Below, one piece after another: positions 8,394 to 16,324 of a DNA stretch of 64,000 bases. The position numbers and the translations under genes are program-made. Origin of the DNA: Rhizobium johnstonii 3841. GTDB taxonomy: Bacteria; Pseudomonadota; Alphaproteobacteria; Rhizobiales; Rhizobiaceae. The DNA lies in assembly GCF_000009265.1 (NCBI RefSeq), contig NC_008379.1, forward strand, positions 288,783 to 352,782. The letters run 5' to 3'. Below the pieces are notes generated by a model. That model saw only the letters and a list, made by a program, of their open reading frames with translations. It had not been told where the DNA came from and did not search any database. Each line of letters opens with the position of its first letter. The first letter of the stretch is position 1.

Positions 8394-8972
8394 ATGAACC
8401 TTCCGCCCCTCGTCCAGTCCTTCGTTCTCCACTTCGGCGAAATGGGGTCGCGCTGGGGAATCAATCGCACGGTCGGCCAGATCTATGCCCTGCTCTTCGT
8501 CTCGCCCGAGCCGATCTGCGCCGAGGAAATCGCCGAGTCGCTCGGCATCTCGCGCTCCAATGTTTCGATGAGCCTGCGCGAACTGCAGGCCTGGAACCTC
8601 GTCATCTTAAAACACAAGCCGGACGACCGCCGCGATTTCTTCACCACGCCGGACGATGTCTGGCACATATTGAGGACGCTTGCCGAGGAGCGGAAGAAGC
8701 GTGAAGTCGATCCGACGCTGTCGGTTCTGCGCGAAATCCTGATGCAGCGGCCGGCCAGCGACGCCGAGCGCCACGCGCAGGAGCGCATGAGCGAGATGCA
8801 CACGCTGATCGAGCAGCTGACGCATTGGTATGAAGACGTAAAACAACTTGAAACAGAAAGGCTCGCAACGCTACTCTCGCTGGGCGCGAAAGTGACCAAG
8901 CTTCTGGAGGCCAAGGACCGGGTCGTTTCGCTCGGCCGCAGCCGCCGGCCAAATCCTGCGAACAAGAGTTAG
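8394..8972 (+). CDS. GbsR/MarR-family transcriptional regulator of the cyd operon
   Basis: 192 residues from ATG 8394; an in-frame TTG at 8298 would add 32 residues encoded across the 26-bp palindrome and is unlikely. The N-terminal winged-helix region (LPPLVQSFVLHFGEMGSRWG; AEEIAESLGISRSNVSMSLR as the recognition segment) is followed by a long charged C-terminal helix (ERMSEMHTLIEQLTHWYEDV), probably for dimerisation. The gene ends 4 bp before cydD, so it is the first gene of the operon and a likely local regulator. The sensed signal is unknown. Confidence 0.88.
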   Translation: MNLPPLVQSFVLHFGEMGSRWGINRTVGQIYALLFVSPEPICAEEIAESLGISRSNVSMSLRELQAWNLVILKHKPDDRRDFFTTPDDVWHILRTLAEERKKREVDPTLSVLREILMQRPASDAERHAQERMSEMHTLIEQLTHWYEDVKQLETERLATLLSLGAKVTKLLEAKDRVVSLGRSRRPNPANKS

Positions 8973-8976
8973 CGCC

Positions 8977-10722
8977 ATGGGCATTGCTTTCTTCGACGCG
9001 AGGGACGGACGGGGCGCCGAGCCGGTGCCGAACGGTGATACTGTCTCGCCTGTCGCCGGCCCCGATGATGCGAAAGGCGGGCTGCGCAGAGCAGCGATGC
9101 TGCAGGCACTGGCCGCCGCCGTCTGGGTCCCGCAGGCCGCATTGTTGGCCGTCTCGGTCGACCGCATCGCCGATGGCGGCGGATTGTATGACGTTCTCTG
9201 GCCAGCACTCGGCATCCTTCTTCTCGGATTTGCAAGAAGCTGTCTCGACGCGGCCGGCGGCCGCCTGGCTTTTCAAGCCGCCCGTGCCGAGCTCAGCCGC
9301 CGGCGGCAGATCGCCACGGCGGCACTTTCGATGTCGTCACCGGTCGATCGTAGCCGGCCTGCCTCGGGCAAAGCCGCAAGTGTCATTGGCGAACAGGCCG
9401 AACTGATCGTGCCCTACCTCGCCCGTTTCCAGCCGGCACGCATGAAGGCGAGCCTCGTGCCGCTCATTATCCTTGCCTTCATCCTGCCGGTCTCCTGGAT
9501 CGCCGCGCTGGTTTTGCTATTTGCCGCGCCGCTGATCCCGATTTTCATGGCGCTGATCGGCTGGCGTGCTCAGGCGGCCAGCGAAAGGCAACTCGTCGCG
9601 ACCGGCGGCCTTAACGGCTTCCTGCTCGATCGGCTGCGCGGACTGGCGACCATCCGTGCGCTCGACGCTGTCGATGCAACGGCACTGCGCCTGCGGTCGG
9701 AGGCGGAGTCGCTGCGTACGCGCACCATGGCGGTGCTGAAGATCGCTTTTCTGTCCTCGGCGGTGCTCGAGCTTTTCGCCGCGCTCGGCGTGGCGATGAT
9801 TGCCGTCTATGTCGGTTTCAGCCTGCTCGGCGAGATCCGCTTCGGCACTTGGGTAGGCCGGCTCGACCTGACAGAAGGACTGTTCATCCTGCTGCTCGCA
9901 CCGGCCTTCTTCGAGCCTCTGCGCGAACTCTCGGCCGTCTGGCATGATCGGGCGGCTGGCGAAGCCGCGCTGAAGGCACTGGACACCCTCGCTGCCGGCG
10001 GCCTGTCCATTCGAGGAGCAGCCGACGTCGCGCCTGCGGTATCTGCCGTCGCCGAAGCGCCGCCGATCCGCATTGAGAATGTCGATTTCCGCTACGCCGC
10101 CGCCGAGCCGTTGATCCTTGACGGTTTCAACCTCGATATCGCTGCCTGCGAACATCTGGCGCTTCTCGGCGCCAGCGGTTCCGGCAAGTCGACGCTTCTT
10201 TCGCTGATTTCAGGACTGGCGCCCTGCACCGGCGGTCGCATCGTCATCGGCGGCATCGAACTTGCCGATGACAGCGCCCACGCCTTGCGCGCCAGCATGG
10301 CATGGATCGGCCAACGACCGCATATTTTTGCTGGCACCATCGCCGGCAATATCGCGCTCGGCAGGCCTGGTATCCTGCGCGGCAACCTGATGGATGCGCT
10401 CGACGCAGCCAGGCTCGGAAAAGTCGCTGCCGCCTATGGCAACCGGCCGCTCGGCGAAGGCGGGATCGGACTTTCCGGTGGCGAGGCGCTGCGGCTTGCG
10501 ATCGCGCGGGCCGCCTGCAATCCGCATCTCCGGATTATCCTGGCCGACGAGCCGACCGCACATCTCGACGCCGCCACCGCCGCCGAGGTGACCGAGAGCC
10601 TGCTTTCGCTCGCCAGGGGCCGCACTTTGATCGTTGCAACCCACGATCCGCGGCTTGCCGCCCGCATGCATCGTGCCATGTGCGTCGATGCCGGCATCGT
10701 TATCAGAGAGGCCGCCGAATGA
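8977..10722 (+). CDS. cydD: Thiol reductant ABC exporter subunit CydD
   Basis: 581 residues (E. coli CydD is 588). It has an N-terminal six-helix ABC exporter domain (about 30-310), then an ATPase domain with Walker A GASGSGKST, signature LSGGEALRLAIARA and Walker B IILADEP. CydDC exports cysteine/glutathione to the periplasm and is required for cytochrome bd assembly. The stop overlaps the ATG of cydC by 4 bp. Immediately upstream is the regulator gene; downstream are cydC and cydAB, the conserved order in alphaproteobacteria. Confidence 0.95.
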   Translation: MGIAFFDARDGRGAEPVPNGDTVSPVAGPDDAKGGLRRAAMLQALAAAVWVPQAALLAVSVDRIADGGGLYDVLWPALGILLLGFARSCLDAAGGRLAFQAARAELSRRRQIATAALSMSSPVDRSRPASGKAASVIGEQAELIVPYLARFQPARMKASLVPLIILAFILPVSWIAALVLLFAAPLIPIFMALIGWRAQAASERQLVATGGLNGFLLDRLRGLATIRALDAVDATALRLRSEAESLRTRTMAVLKIAFLSSAVLELFAALGVAMIAVYVGFSLLGEIRFGTWVGRLDLTEGLFILLLAPAFFEPLRELSAVWHDRAAGEAALKALDTLAAGGLSIRGAADVAPAVSAVAEAPPIRIENVDFRYAAAEPLILDGFNLDIAACEHLALLGASGSGKSTLLSLISGLAPCTGGRIVIGGIELADDSAHALRASMAWIGQRPHIFAGTIAGNIALGRPGILRGNLMDALDAARLGKVAAAYGNRPLGEGGIGLSGGEALRLAIARAACNPHLRIILADEPTAHLDAATAAEVTESLLSLARGRTLIVATHDPRLAARMHRAMCVDAGIVIREAAE

Positions 10723-12407
10723 GCGGATTTGCTGCAGACCTCAAGCCGATCCTGCGTCTGTTCCTTGCCGAGCGCCGGGGTGCGCTGCTGCTCGGCGCAG
10801 CACTTTCGGCGGCGACGGTGACGGCGGGCATCGCCCTGCTTGGCCTGTCCGGTTGGTTCATCACCGCCACCTCGCTCGCAGGGCTTTCGGCCGCTGCCAT
10901 CACCTTCGACGTCTTTGCGCCGTCAGCCGGCATCCGCCTGCTCGCCATCGTTCGTACGGCCGCGCGCTACGGCGAAAGGCTTGCAACCCATGACGCAACG
11001 CTCGGCGTGCTCGCCGCCCTGCGCGAACGGCTGTTTCGCAGCTTTGCCGAACCGGGTGCTGCCCGCGCCCTGTTGCATCGTCCCGCGCGGCTGCTCTTCC
11101 GGCTGACGGCCGATATCGATGCGCTCGATTCCCTCTACCTGCGCATCCTGGTGCCAGCTGCGGTCGCGATCGGTGCAGCACTGGCGGCAAGCCTCGTGCT
11201 GGGGCTGATGCATCCCGTGTTCGGCCTGTGCTTCGGCCTTTTTCTCGCCGGCGCCGGCCTCTGCCTGCCGTTGATCGCGGGGCGGGTGGCGCGCAAACAT
11301 GCCCGCAGTCGCGCCCATGGCATCGAGGCGCTGCGGTCGCGAACGATCGATCTCGTTGCCGGCCAGACCGATCTGCTGATGGCCGGCCGGCTTGCTGCGC
11401 AGAGAAGTGCGATCGCTGCGGCCGATCGTTACGCCGGCCGCGCCGACGATCAGTTGAACCGCGTCGAGACCGGCCTGACATTCGGCTTCGGCCTTGTCTC
11501 AACCCTGCTGCTGACGGCATCGCTGCTTGCCGTCGCGGTCCTTGCGGAAACGAAGGTGATTACCGCTCCTGTCGCCGTACTCGGCCTGCTCGTCGCCTTT
11601 GCGGCAGTCGAACCCTTCGCGGCGCTGCGCCGCGGTGCCCTGGAACTTGGGCGGACGTTGCTTGCGGCAAGGCGCATCGCGCCACGGCTTGCAGTCGCGG
11701 CTGCACCCGAACCATTGGTGGCGCCGTTGCCGAGATGCGCTTTTTCGCTGGCGAAGGTTTCAGCCTTCCATGAAAACTCCGCCGTCCCGGCGCTCGAGGA
11801 TATCGAACTTGCGCTTCAACAGGGCGAACGCCTCGCCGTCATCGGCAGCAGCGGTGCCGGCAAGTCGAGCCTGCTTGCTCTCCTTTCCGGCGAATTGTCG
11901 GCAAGGACGGGAAATGTTGCCGCGATGACAGCGACGCTGCTCACGCAGCGGACAGAACTTTTCGAGGACAGCCTGCGCGGCAACCTGCTCCTTGCAAACC
12001 CGGATGCGAACGAGGCCCGTCTTCGCGAAGCGCTCGCCGCCGCCGGCCTGCTTGCCGATATCGAGGCCATGGCGCGGGGGATCGATACCCGGCTCGGCGA
12101 AGGCGGACTCGGCCTTTCCGGTGGCCAGTCGCGCCGGCTGGCGCTTGCCCGGCTCTTCCTCCGCGATACGCCGCTCTGGCTGCTCGATGAGCCGACCGAG
12201 GGACTTGACGGCGCCACCGCCCGCGACGTGCTCTGCCGTCTGTCGGCAATGGCGACGGGCCGCTCGTTGGTGATCGCCACGCATATCCGCCGGGAGGCGG
12301 CGATCGCAGACCGCATCGCCGTCATCGAAGGCGGTCGCATCACAGAAATTTCGCGCCGCGGAGAGGCGGCGTTCGAAAAGGCGCTCGACCGGCTTCGGCC
12401 GGACTGA
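10719..12407 (+). CDS. cydC: Thiol reductant ABC exporter subunit CydC
   Basis: 562 residues starting at MSGFAADLKPILRLF; the reading frame is open farther upstream, but that part is antisense-like low-complexity sequence inside cydD and the ATGA overlap with the cydD stop marks the true start. Exporter membrane domain about 15-300; ATPase domain with Walker A GSSGAGKSS, signature LSGGQSRRLALARL and Walker B LWLLDEP. It forms the heterodimeric exporter with CydD. Confidence 0.95.
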   Translation: MSGFAADLKPILRLFLAERRGALLLGAALSAATVTAGIALLGLSGWFITATSLAGLSAAAITFDVFAPSAGIRLLAIVRTAARYGERLATHDATLGVLAALRERLFRSFAEPGAARALLHRPARLLFRLTADIDALDSLYLRILVPAAVAIGAALAASLVLGLMHPVFGLCFGLFLAGAGLCLPLIAGRVARKHARSRAHGIEALRSRTIDLVAGQTDLLMAGRLAAQRSAIAAADRYAGRADDQLNRVETGLTFGFGLVSTLLLTASLLAVAVLAETKVITAPVAVLGLLVAFAAVEPFAALRRGALELGRTLLAARRIAPRLAVAAAPEPLVAPLPRCAFSLAKVSAFHENSAVPALEDIELALQQGERLAVIGSSGAGKSSLLALLSGELSARTGNVAAMTATLLTQRTELFEDSLRGNLLLANPDANEARLREALAAAGLLADIEAMARGIDTRLGEGGLGLSGGQSRRLALARLFLRDTPLWLLDEPTEGLDGATARDVLCRLSAMATGRSLVIATHIRREAAIADRIAVIEGGRITEISRRGEAAFEKALDRLRPD

Positions 12408-12482
12408 GCGAACTGCATGCCCTCACGCGCCGGTCGGCGCTGAGGAACGCCCTGTACCCCGTGGGACCGTGGGAGAAAGACA

Positions 12483-14063
12483 ATGGAACTAGATATCGTC
12501 GCGTTATCGCGCTTCCAATTTGCGCTGACGGCGCTTTACCACTTCCTGTTCGTGCCCTTGACGCTCGGCCTGTCCGTGCTCTTGGCGATCATGGAAACCG
12601 TCTATGTCATGACCGGCCGCCAGATCTGGCGGCAGATGACAAAATTCTGGGGCACGCTGTTCGGCATCAATTTCGTGCTCGGCGTCGCCACCGGCATCGT
12701 CATGGAATTCCAGTTCGGCATGAACTGGAGCTATTACAGTTATTATGTCGGCGACATCTTCGGCGCTCCTCTGGCGATCGAGGGTCTGATGGCCTTCTTC
12801 CTCGAGGCGACCTTCGTCGGGCTGTTCTTCTTCGGCTGGGACAAGCTGTCGAAGGTCGGCCATCTCATGGCCACCTGGGCGGTGGCGATCGGCTCGAACT
12901 TCTCAGCCCTCTGGATCCTGATTGCCAATGGCTGGATGCAGAACCCTGTCGGATCGGCGCTCAATCCGCAGACGATGCGCATGGAGATCACAAGCTTCTT
13001 CGATGTGGTCTTCAACCCCGTTGCCCAGGCGAAATTCGTCCACACGGTATCGGCAGGCTATGTCTGCGCCTCGATCTTCGTGCTCGGTGTTTCTGCCTGG
13101 TATATCCTCAAGGGGCGACATATCGAGCTTGCCAAGCGCTCGATGACAGTCGCCGCCTCCTTCGGCCTCGCCTCGGCGCTTTCAGTGGTCGTGCTTGGCG
13201 ACGAGAGCGGCTATCTCGCCACCGAGAACCAGAAGATGAAGCTCGCCGCGATCGAGGGCATGTGGAAAACCGAGCCGGCGCCAGCGGCCTTCACCGCCTT
13301 CGGCTTCCCCGATCAGGAAGCGCGCGAAACGCATTTTGCCGTGCACATCCCCTGGGTCATGGGCCTGATCGGCACGCGGTCGCTGACCACCGAAATCCCC
13401 GGTATCGACAAGCTCGAACAGCAGGCCGAAAGCCGGATCCGCGACGGCATCAAGGCTTACGACGCGCTGATGCAGATCCGCGCAGTACCGGCACAGGGTC
13501 AGGTTGCGCAGGAAGTGCGCGCTTCCTTCGAGGATCTCGGCCATGATCTCGGCTACGCTCTTCTTCTGAAGCGCTATGTCGACGATCCACGCCAGGCGAG
13601 CGACGAGCAGATCGCTCAGGCTGCGCGTGATACGATCCCGCACGTGCCGACGCTCTTCTGGTCCTTCCGCATCATGGTTGGTCTCGGTATTTTCTTCATC
13701 CTGCTGACCGCCACCTTCTTCTGGCTGTCGGCGCGCCGCCATCTCGATAAGTATCCACTGCTTCTCAGAATTGCCGTGCTGGCGATCCCCCTGCCCTGGG
13801 TCGCCATCGAGCTCGGCTGGGTCGTCGCGGAGTTCGGCCGCCAGCCCTGGGTGATCGAAGGCGTGCTGCCGACGGCGGCCGCCGTCTCCAGCCTCGGCGC
13901 CGGCACCGTGCTTCTGACGATCATCGGTTTTGCGGCACTCTACACGACGCTGATCGTCATCGAGATGGGCCTGATGATCAAAGCGATCAAGCAAGGACCG
14001 GAGCCGGACGACGAGCCGGAAGCGATTCTGATTTCCGAAACCCTCGTCCCGGCCGCGGAGTGA
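12483..14063 (+). CDS. cydA: Cytochrome bd ubiquinol oxidase subunit I
   Basis: 526 residues (E. coli 522). The family signature GWVVAEFGRQPWVIEG lies near residue 440-455. His20 corresponds to the high-spin haem ligand, and several membrane helices are clear from residue 15 onward. The region between about 255 and 385 is the quinol-binding Q-loop, of the short type. The enzyme oxidises ubiquinol and reduces O2 with high affinity. It is 75 bp downstream of cydC in the same operon, with cydB 6 bp after it. Confidence 0.97.
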   Translation: MELDIVALSRFQFALTALYHFLFVPLTLGLSVLLAIMETVYVMTGRQIWRQMTKFWGTLFGINFVLGVATGIVMEFQFGMNWSYYSYYVGDIFGAPLAIEGLMAFFLEATFVGLFFFGWDKLSKVGHLMATWAVAIGSNFSALWILIANGWMQNPVGSALNPQTMRMEITSFFDVVFNPVAQAKFVHTVSAGYVCASIFVLGVSAWYILKGRHIELAKRSMTVAASFGLASALSVVVLGDESGYLATENQKMKLAAIEGMWKTEPAPAAFTAFGFPDQEARETHFAVHIPWVMGLIGTRSLTTEIPGIDKLEQQAESRIRDGIKAYDALMQIRAVPAQGQVAQEVRASFEDLGHDLGYALLLKRYVDDPRQASDEQIAQAARDTIPHVPTLFWSFRIMVGLGIFFILLTATFFWLSARRHLDKYPLLLRIAVLAIPLPWVAIELGWVVAEFGRQPWVIEGVLPTAAAVSSLGAGTVLLTIIGFAALYTTLIVIEMGLMIKAIKQGPEPDDEPEAILISETLVPAAE

Positions 14064-14069
14064 CCTGCC

Positions 14070-15224
14070 ATGATCCTTCACGAACTCATCGACTATGAAA
14101 CCCTGCGTGTCATCTGGTGGCTGCTGCTCGGCGTCCTGCTGATCGCTTTTGCGACGACCGGCGGCTTCGATCTCGGTGTCGGCACGCTTCTGCCTTTCGT
14201 TGCCCGGACCGATACGGAACGGCGCGTGGCGATCAACACCATCGGCGCCACCTGGGAGGGCAACCAGGTCTGGCTGATCCTCGGCGGCGGCGCCATCTTC
14301 GCCGCCTGGCCGCCGCTTTATGCGGTCTCCTTCTCGGGCTTCTATCTGGCGATGTTCGCGATCCTCTTCGCGCTCATCCTGCGCCCGGTCGGTTTCAAAT
14401 ACAGGTCGAAGCGGGAAAGCGCCAATTGGCGCAATGGCTGGGACTGGGCGCTCTTCATCGGCGGCTTCGTGCCGTCGCTGATCTTTGGCGTCGCCGTCGG
14501 CAATGTGCTGCAGGGCGTGCCCTTCCGCTTTGCCGACGATATGCGGATCTTCTACGAAGGCTCGTTCTTCGCGCTGCTCAACCCATATGCTCTGCTCTGC
14601 GGCCTGCTTTCCCTAGCCATGCTGACGATGCATGGTGCGGCATGGCTGGTGTTGAAGTCGAGTGGTCCGGTCGCGGAGCGCGCCAGAAGCTATGGCAGCA
14701 TCGCCGCCCTTGCCGTTATTCTGCTTTTCGCACTCGGCGGCCTCTTCCTGTGGATCGGCGACGGTGGCTATCGCATCACCAGCGATATCAGCCCGATCGG
14801 CCCTTCCAATCCGCTTTTGAAAACCGTGGCGCTGGAGAAAGGCGCATGGCTTACCAACTACACCGCCCATGCGTGGATGATCATCGCGCCCGTCCTCGGC
14901 TTCGCCGGCGCGGCACTGGCCTTCATTGCCATGCGTGCAAGGCGCGAGGTCATGACGCTGCTCTTCAGCAAGGTCGCGATCTTTGGCATCATCTCGACGG
15001 TCGGCCTGTCGATGTTCCCGTTCATCCTTCCCTCCTCGCTCGATCCGCGATCGAGCCTGACGGTCTGGGATGCATCCTCCAGCCATATGACGCTGTTCAT
15101 CATGCTGGTCGTGACGGTCATTTTCCTGCCGATCATCCTTGCCTACACAGCCTGGGTCTACAAGGTTCTGTGGGGCAAGGTCGACGAGAAATCCGTCACC
15201 GACAAGAACAGTCACGCCTACTAG
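14070..15224 (+). CDS. cydB: Cytochrome bd ubiquinol oxidase subunit II
   Basis: 384 residues (E. coli 379), highly hydrophobic. The N-terminal FDLGVGTLLPFVARTDTERR and TWEGNQVWLILGGGA match the CydB family, as do GWDWALFIGGFVPSLIFG and the C-terminal MLVVTVIFLPIILAYTAWVY. It pairs with CydA, which carries the haems. It follows cydA by 6 bp and is separated from cydX by a repeat element. Confidence 0.97.
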   Translation: MILHELIDYETLRVIWWLLLGVLLIAFATTGGFDLGVGTLLPFVARTDTERRVAINTIGATWEGNQVWLILGGGAIFAAWPPLYAVSFSGFYLAMFAILFALILRPVGFKYRSKRESANWRNGWDWALFIGGFVPSLIFGVAVGNVLQGVPFRFADDMRIFYEGSFFALLNPYALLCGLLSLAMLTMHGAAWLVLKSSGPVAERARSYGSIAALAVILLFALGGLFLWIGDGGYRITSDISPIGPSNPLLKTVALEKGAWLTNYTAHAWMIIAPVLGFAGAALAFIAMRARREVMTLLFSKVAIFGIISTVGLSMFPFILPSSLDPRSSLTVWDASSSHMTLFIMLVVTVIFLPIILAYTAWVYKVLWGKVDEKSVTDKNSHAY

Positions 15225-15306
15225 AGCGATTCAGTAGAACCGCTCTAACCTTTTGTTTTTACGCAATTCCGGACGGAAAACCGCTTCGCACTTTTCCTGG
15301 AATTGC
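15223..15306. repeat. Rhizobial intergenic palindromic repeat (RIME-like)
   Basis: Two nested inverted repeats: AGAGCG / CGCTCT at 15223-15246, and GCAATTCC / GGAATTGC at 15263-15306 with an imperfect inner stem (ACGGAAAACCGC / GCACTTTTCC). This composite matches my memory of palindromic elements dispersed in Rhizobium and Sinorhizobium genomes; no search was possible. It begins inside the cydB stop codon and lies between cydB and cydX. Confidence 0.7.
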
Positions 15307-15321
15307 TCTGAGGGAGACGAA

Positions 15322-15447
15322 ATGATGTGGTATTTTGCATGGATCCTCGGCCTGCCGCTGGCCGCCGCCTTCGCTGTCCTCAACGCCATGTGGTACGAAC
15401 TGATGGACGACGCAGCCAGGAAGAAAGCTTCCGAGCCGCGCAAGTAG
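15322..15447 (+). CDS. cydX: Cytochrome bd oxidase small subunit CydX
   Basis: A 41-residue single-helix protein. MMWYFAWILGLPLAAAFAVL closely matches the E. coli CydX start MWYFAWILG, including the conserved tryptophans; a charged tail (DDAARKKASEPRK) follows. CydX stabilises the haems of CydAB. AGGGAG lies 5 nt before ATG 15322; ATG 15325 is also possible. It ends the cyd operon just before a terminator. Confidence 0.92.
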   Translation: MMWYFAWILGLPLAAAFAVLNAMWYELMDDAARKKASEPRK

Positions 15448-15454
15448 AAATGCA

Positions 15455-15482
15455 GGGGGCGCGGCTCAAACCGCGCCCCTTA
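15455..15482 (+). terminator. Terminator of the cyd operon
   Basis: GGGGCGCGG / CCGCGCCCC form a 9-bp stem with loop CTCAAA at 15456-15479, beginning 8 bp after the cydX stop. Only TTACC follows, so the U-tract is short. Confidence 0.7.
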
Positions 15483-15601
15483 CCTAAATTTGTCATCGGC
15501 GGAATGGGCAGCATCGTCCTTCCCAGAACTTGGTGCCGCTGAAGCATCGCGCTACCGCGAGGCTCAAGGCGTCTTGACTTCGCCTGGGTTTGGGTTACCG
15601 T

Positions 15602-15618
15602 GTAATTCGCTGTATTAC
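15602..15618. promoter_or_regulatory. Inverted repeat upstream of the toxin-antitoxin pair
   Basis: GTAAT-N7-ATTAC ends 13 bp before the antitoxin ATG; the overlapping TGTAAT/TGTATT also reads as a direct repeat. RHH antitoxins usually autoregulate through short palindromes here, so it is a plausible operator. Confidence 0.4.
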
Positions 15619-15631
15619 GGAGCGATAAATC

Positions 15632-15910
15632 ATGCTGAACAGTGAAAAATCTCAGGTTTCTCTGAGGCTGCCCACGTCCCTGGTTTCGGAGTTCGATCGT
15701 ATCGCCGCAATTCTCGAACGTGATCGTACCTGGGTAATGCAGAAGGCGCTCAGTCAATATCTTGCAATTGAAGGGGCCGAAATCCTTGCAGATGCTCGAG
15801 GTCTCGATGAACTGGATCGAGGGGACAGCGTCGATCTGGAGGACGTGCTTGAGAAGGCTCGCGCAATCGTCGATGCCGCCGAATATCGACGCCGTATGCG
15901 GGTGGGTTGA
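15632..15910 (+). CDS. Ribbon-helix-helix (CopG/ParD-like) antitoxin
   Basis: 92 residues. The N-terminal RHH fold is visible in VSLRLPTSLVSEFDRIAAIL followed by ERDRTWVMQKALSQYL, the DNA-binding and dimerisation part. An acidic C-terminal tail (SVDLEDVLEKARAIVDAAE) is the usual toxin-wrapping segment. The stop overlaps the toxin start (TGATG), typical of type II modules. A GGAG site lies about 9 nt before the ATG. Confidence 0.85.
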   Translation: MLNSEKSQVSLRLPTSLVSEFDRIAAILERDRTWVMQKALSQYLAIEGAEILADARGLDELDRGDSVDLEDVLEKARAIVDAAEYRRRMRVG

Positions 15911-16245
15911 TGCCTCGCATTCGCCTTTCCAAAAGTGCAGAACGTTGGTTTTTGAGTAGGATTGCCGAACTCGCAGAGGTTAACCCAGCCGCCGCAAGGA
16001 AACTCGTTGAACGCCTGGAAAGGCAAAGAGAGCTTCTTTCATCGTTTCCCCAAATGACCGAAAGGGGAATCCTGGAAGGAACGCGCAAGGTGAGTATGCC
16101 TCCCTTCGTGCTGACTATTCGCTCGCGAGACGGCGTTGTTGAAATTGCGGCAATCAGAGATGCACGGCAGAAGGATGCTTACGCTCCAGTCGAGATGCTG
16201 TCCGTAGACGACGATGATGAAATCCACCAAGCGAAACACCCCTGA
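15910..16245 (+). CDS. RelE/ParE-family toxin
   Basis: 111 residues from ATG 15910 (a TTG directly before it is less likely). The ParE/RelE topology is suggested by LSKSAERWFLSRIAELAEVN, AARKLVERLERQRELLSSFP and the late beta strands FVLTIRSRDGVVEIAAIRDARQ. The family either poisons gyrase or cleaves ribosome-bound mRNA; which applies cannot be told here. It is translationally coupled to the antitoxin, and its stop lies within a hairpin. Confidence 0.82.
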   Translation: MPRIRLSKSAERWFLSRIAELAEVNPAAARKLVERLERQRELLSSFPQMTERGILEGTRKVSMPPFVLTIRSRDGVVEIAAIRDARQKDAYAPVEMLSVDDDDEIHQAKHP

Positions 16246-16268
16246 TAACCGAGGTTACAAGGGGTGTT
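16235..16268. terminator. Hairpin at the end of the toxin gene
   Basis: AACACCCCT / AGGGGTGTT with an inner TAACC / GGTTA pairing, enclosing the toxin stop codon. It is only weakly followed by T on either strand. It lies between convergent transcription units (toxin on plus, oxidoreductase fusion on minus) and may terminate both. Confidence 0.55.
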
Positions 16269-16324
16269 GATGAAGCAATGGCTAAGAGGGCTGCCGGCTC
16301 GCACCGCGCCCTTTGCCTGTCTCG

